Positions 62,601 through 64,000 of a stretch of DNA of 64,000 nucleotides are shown in pieces. The position numbers and the translations under genes are program-made. The stretch lies in contig CAYRUD010000002.1 in NCBI GenBank assembly GCA_964427425.1, positions 1 through 64,000 on the forward strand. The letters run 5' to 3'. Under the pieces are notes generated by a model that was given only the letters and a program-made list of their open reading frames with translations, was not told where the DNA came from and did no database searches. How positions within the stretch are numbered: the stretch's first letter is position 1; every line of letters starts with the position of its first letter. The DNA comes from CAYRUD01 sp964427425. GTDB taxonomy: Bacteria > Chlamydiota > Chlamydiia > Chlamydiales > FEN-1388.

Positions 62601-63172
62601 ATACAAGTGAAAAGCTAAAAGCTGATAGAGAAGTAGTCCTCGAAGCTGTTAAGCAAAATGGAAGAGCGCTTCGATTTGCAAGCAATGAACTAAAAGGTGA
62701 TAAGGAAGTAGTCCTCGAAGCTGTTAAGCAATATGGAATGTCTCTTCAGTTCGCAAGCGAGGAACTAAAAAATGATAAAGAAGTTGTCCTTGAAGCTGTT
62801 AAGCAGAATGGTATGGCGCTGTATTTCGCGAGCAAGCAAATACAAAGTGATATTGAAGTCGTACGTGCTTCTTTTACTCATAATAAGAGGGGATTATGTT
62901 TCGCTGATAAAAGCGCGGTTATCGAATTGGTCAAAGAAAATGTATTCTCTTTGGATTTCGCTTCAGATGCGCACAGATATGACCCGGACGTTGTAAAGGC
63001 CGCTATTGAAAGCCGCAAGAATAACATTCTCATCGGTAGGGATAAGATTCGGGGAAATCAGAACAATACAGATAGGGAAATTTCAGAAATAAGATACAAA
63101 TTGTTTAAAAATATCCGAGAACAAATTAATACGAGCCACGGTTCTCCCAGGAGCAGCTCAAGCCTGAGATAA
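59687..63172 (+). CDS. giant DUF4116 repeat protein
   Basis: An 1161-residue protein built almost entirely from ~44 units of 25 residues (consensus: LALEFASEELKNDKEIVLEA, then VKQNG), which together form the DUF4116 domain array. Five units are a short variant lacking the acidic middle (for example AGKKATIEAIQE, ASRKVVISMLKENG, AGKGATIQAVQQDG, AGNDIAIKYVKNDC, ADKSAVIELVKENV) at about residues 198, 391, 534, 828 and 1071. The predicted fold is an all-helical solenoid. The last ~45 residues (NNILIGRDKIRGNQNN, EIRYKLFKNI) lack repeats. No signal peptide; the TTA-rich start region has no strong ribosome-binding site. Some units are nearly identical at the DNA level (62300-62800). Function unknown. 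Confidence 0.88.
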   Translation: MRFVVNINTNFNYSLLHLCCISSSPEKVVDAERVLELVKYDASLFMSLPEDMRNNREIVLRAVKQNGRVLKFVNEDFKNDGEIVAYAIMQNGRALKFASENLRDEKEIVFSAIRQNGKNIKFASESLRDDFELVLYAVSSSRYALRYASERLKNDQDIFHAAITKDAAALQYASESLRNDWNFVGAACNYDLTVLRFAGKKATIEAIQECARYIWCVSEELRADRDVILEAIKQTGLALEYASENLRNDRDIVLEAIKQDGLALQFASEELKNDKTMVLEAVKQNGLALEYASENLRNDQDIVLEAIRQNGLALQFTSEELKNDKTIVQEAVEQEGFAIYYASESLKNDMDIVREAVKNNGLVLQCLSEEFQDDIDIVRLAIDQNELAFQFASRKVVISMLKENGLLVKYAPFTLKKDGEVIRTAINSENNSILDNKELLNDREIMLQAVKQDGLILKLVSEELRNNEEIAREAVMQNGLALEFTSDRLRDSMGVVLQSIKNNVAALQFSSDRFKDNWELVSTIIINNPSALEFAGKGATIQAVQQDGLNLKYASKAFKADRNVVLEAVKQNGLALEFSSEELKNDKEIVLEAVKQNGLALEFSSEEHKNDKEIVLEAIRQNGSALQFAGEELKNDKEVVLAAIDRDGLNLKHASQTLCDDKDVVLKAVEQNGLALEFASEKLRSDREIVLAAIRQAGGAFTYANDKFKSDKEVALLAVKYDGMILGRLSEELQRDKDVILEAVRQNGMAFQFAHIQLKDERDIALEAVQQNGMALEFTSTSLKDDKYTVLWAVNQNGNALQFASEGRRNEEEIVAAAYKNDKKSLQYAGNDIAIKYVKNDCLNIKFVNDTIKSNREAVLEAIKQDGRALYCASEALRSDREVVLKAVQQNGFALEFASEKLKADREVVREAVQQNGFALRFASEQLRSDREVVLKAVQQNGMALQFACRELIDDREVVLKAVQQDGIALCNTSEKLKADREVVLEAVKQNGRALRFASNELKGDKEVVLEAVKQYGMSLQFASEELKNDKEVVLEAVKQNGMALYFASKQIQSDIEVVRASFTHNKRGLCFADKSAVIELVKENVFSLDFASDAHRYDPDVVKAAIESRKNNILIGRDKIRGNQNNTDREISEIRYKLFKNIREQINTSHGSPRSSSSLR

Positions 63173-63203
63173 TTAAAATAAATGGTGGGGGTTTTCACTA
63201 TAA

Positions 63204-63258
63204 CGCTTGTTATGAAAGCGTGGGATACCCTTGCCTCCCCTCTTTTAACACACCTTAT
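63204..63258. repeat. 3'-flank repeat of DUF4116 genes, copy 2
   Basis: Matches 59431-59481; see that entry. It starts 31 bases beyond the stop of the 1161-residue gene. Confidence 0.85.
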
Positions 63259-63310
63259 CTGATGTGTTTGTGTAGTTGCCTTCGAGGTAATTCTCTTCAT
63301 ATTCTTACTC

Positions 63311-63347
63311 AGCCTTATAGTAAATACTCTATAAGGCTTTTTCTTTT
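63311..63347 (+). terminator. terminator between DUF4116 and TPR genes, copy 2
   Basis: AGCCTTATAG (63311-63320) and CTATAAGGCT (63329-63338), then TTTTCTTTTT. The stem is the same as at 56039, and it also lies between a DUF4116 gene and a convergent TPR gene. Confidence 0.85.
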
Positions 63348-63394
63348 TAATTCTTACATTTTTGCCTGATAATGAAGCTTGGAACGGCTTCTGA

Positions 63395-64000
63395 TTAAGG
63401 CAAAGGCTGTCGGGATTGCTCGATATAGTTAAAAGCTGATGTCGGTTCGATAGCACAGGCATGAGATAGGTGATAAAGAGCCGCTTTTGAGTCTTTAAAT
63501 AATCTCCAATAAAGCTCTCCGAGAATTGCGCGGACATAACCGTTGTGAGGATTGATCTGATACGCTCTTATAAAATGTAAAAAGGCTTCGCGTAGATCTT
63601 GATTTACGCCTCCTCCTCCCCTCAGATACAGTGTGCCAAGAGTTGATAGCGCAAAATCGTTGCTACTGTCGAGATTGCATGCTCTTATGAGATATGATTC
63701 CGCTGTAATGATATCTTTTGGAACTCCTTTCCCATTTAAGTAGATGGCACCGAGGAAAGCGTATGCTGATCCATTGTTATCATCACTGACGCATTCTTCC
63801 TCGATAGTAGTGATCTTGGATGGAATCATTGAGCGGTATTCCTTATCCAGGAATGCTTGCGTAAAGTGTGCGTATGCTTTTTCTGGACTTTTGTGTTCTT
63901 CTACTGTGAGGTATATGTTGCAAAGCTCGATATGAGCAGTTGCGTGATTCGGATAGAGCTCACTTGCCTTTTCGTAGTAAGCGATAGCTTTTGAATAATC
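63395..64000 (-). CDS. TPR/Sel1-like repeat protein, C-terminal part (runs off the window)
   Basis: The frame is open to the window edge, so the last 201 residues are visible. Repeats of the TPR/Sel1 type are clear: AIAYYEKASELYPNHATAHI, AYAFLGAIYLNGKGVPKDI, ALSTLGTLYLRGGGGVNQDL (Sel1-like G-G insert) and VRAILGELYWRLFKDSKAAL. It ends YIEQSRQPLP. The style matches the 945-residue TPR gene at 56101-58938, which also carries Sel1-like insertions (GDYYLFGEGQRNDLAL). Convergent with the giant DUF4116 gene across a shared terminator. An internal ATG at 63829 is not a likely start because the frame continues with repeat sequence upstream of it. Confidence 0.85.
   Translation of the reverse strand, partial: DYSKAIAYYEKASELYPNHATAHIELCNIYLTVEEHKSPEKAYAHFTQAFLDKEYRSMIPSKITTIEEECVSDDNNGSAYAFLGAIYLNGKGVPKDIITAESYLIRACNLDSSNDFALSTLGTLYLRGGGGVNQDLREAFLHFIRAYQINPHNGYVRAILGELYWRLFKDSKAALYHLSHACAIEPTSAFNYIEQSRQPLP

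Noticed and set aside
60000..63100. Regular repeats resembling a CRISPR array at first glance.
   Set aside because: The period is 75 bases in one open reading frame with codon-level variation; there are no unique spacers and no cas genes.
1..64000. Insertion sequences, integrases or phage genes to explain the accessory regions.
   Set aside because: No transposase or integrase motif was seen in any frame, and no terminal inverted repeats flank the accessory blocks.

Overview
The window is a stretch of AT-rich chromosome from a chlamydia-like (environmental) member of the Chlamydiae. Two gene orders point there. First, bamA-ompH(skp)-lpxD and, further on, pdhC-pdhB-pdhA correspond to the block CT241-CT243 / CT245-CT247 of Chlamydia trachomatis. 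Second, hemW, a small acidic coiled-coil protein, sucA and sucB match CT052-CT055. Around these sit many eukaryotic-like genes typical of amoeba-associated chlamydiae: F-box proteins, kinases with an HGD catalytic loop, ubiquitin-specific proteases, a Ulp1/SENP-type protease, a leucine-rich-repeat protein, DUF4116 repeats and TPR proteins. The family or genus cannot be fixed from the sequence alone.

Layout. 1-5 kb: two secreted beta-repeat/IPT paralogs flank a small outer-membrane barrel protein. 5.3-10.7 kb: outer-membrane biogenesis core (bamA, skp, lpxD) followed by a threonine-aldolase-like gene. 10.7-20.2 kb: an accessory island (LRR protein, F-box protein, kinase, second F-box protein, large coiled-coil protein) lying between the lpxD and pdh blocks. 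20.5-24.7 kb: pyruvate dehydrogenase operon and a YbjN/chaperone-like gene. 24.8-27.7 kb: two paralogous glycine-rich membrane proteins with the same upstream element. 27.8-43.8 kb: mostly core genes (hemW, CT053-like, sucA, sucB, two DUF502 proteins, rhodanese, an unknown protein with a faint VPS9-like stretch, RNase R, LeuRS, a methyltransferase). 43.9-54.5 kb: a frameshifted large membrane-associated protein, ExoD family protein, a tandem pair of USP deubiquitinases (the second frameshifted), a second kinase and a SENP-like cysteine protease. 54.5-64 kb: a decayed gene, then two copies of a module made of a DUF4116 gene converging on a TPR gene, with a DUF4116 gene relic between them.

How the genes fit together. 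The core genes supply envelope assembly, pyruvate and 2-oxoglutarate oxidation, haem-related chemistry, RNA decay and leucyl-tRNA charging. The accessory genes look like a set for manipulating a eukaryotic host, with a strong ubiquitin theme: two F-box proteins (substrate choice for host SCF ligases), two USPs and one CE-clan protease (removal of ubiquitin or ubiquitin-like tags), plus two atypical kinases. No secretion signal was tested, so effector status is inference.

Most notable signals: (1) the 13-mer TTATCAGACGTTA, four exact copies plus one 11-base match, all on the + strand and all inside conserved genes in three different reading frames; (2) two gene-splitting frameshifts, each equal to one extra A in an A-run; (3) the duplicated DUF4116/TPR module with a recognisable pseudogene; (4) a SENP-like protease whose His, Asp, Gln and Cys spacing fits the family closely; (5) a possible VPS9-like Rab exchange factor in the RNase R operon.
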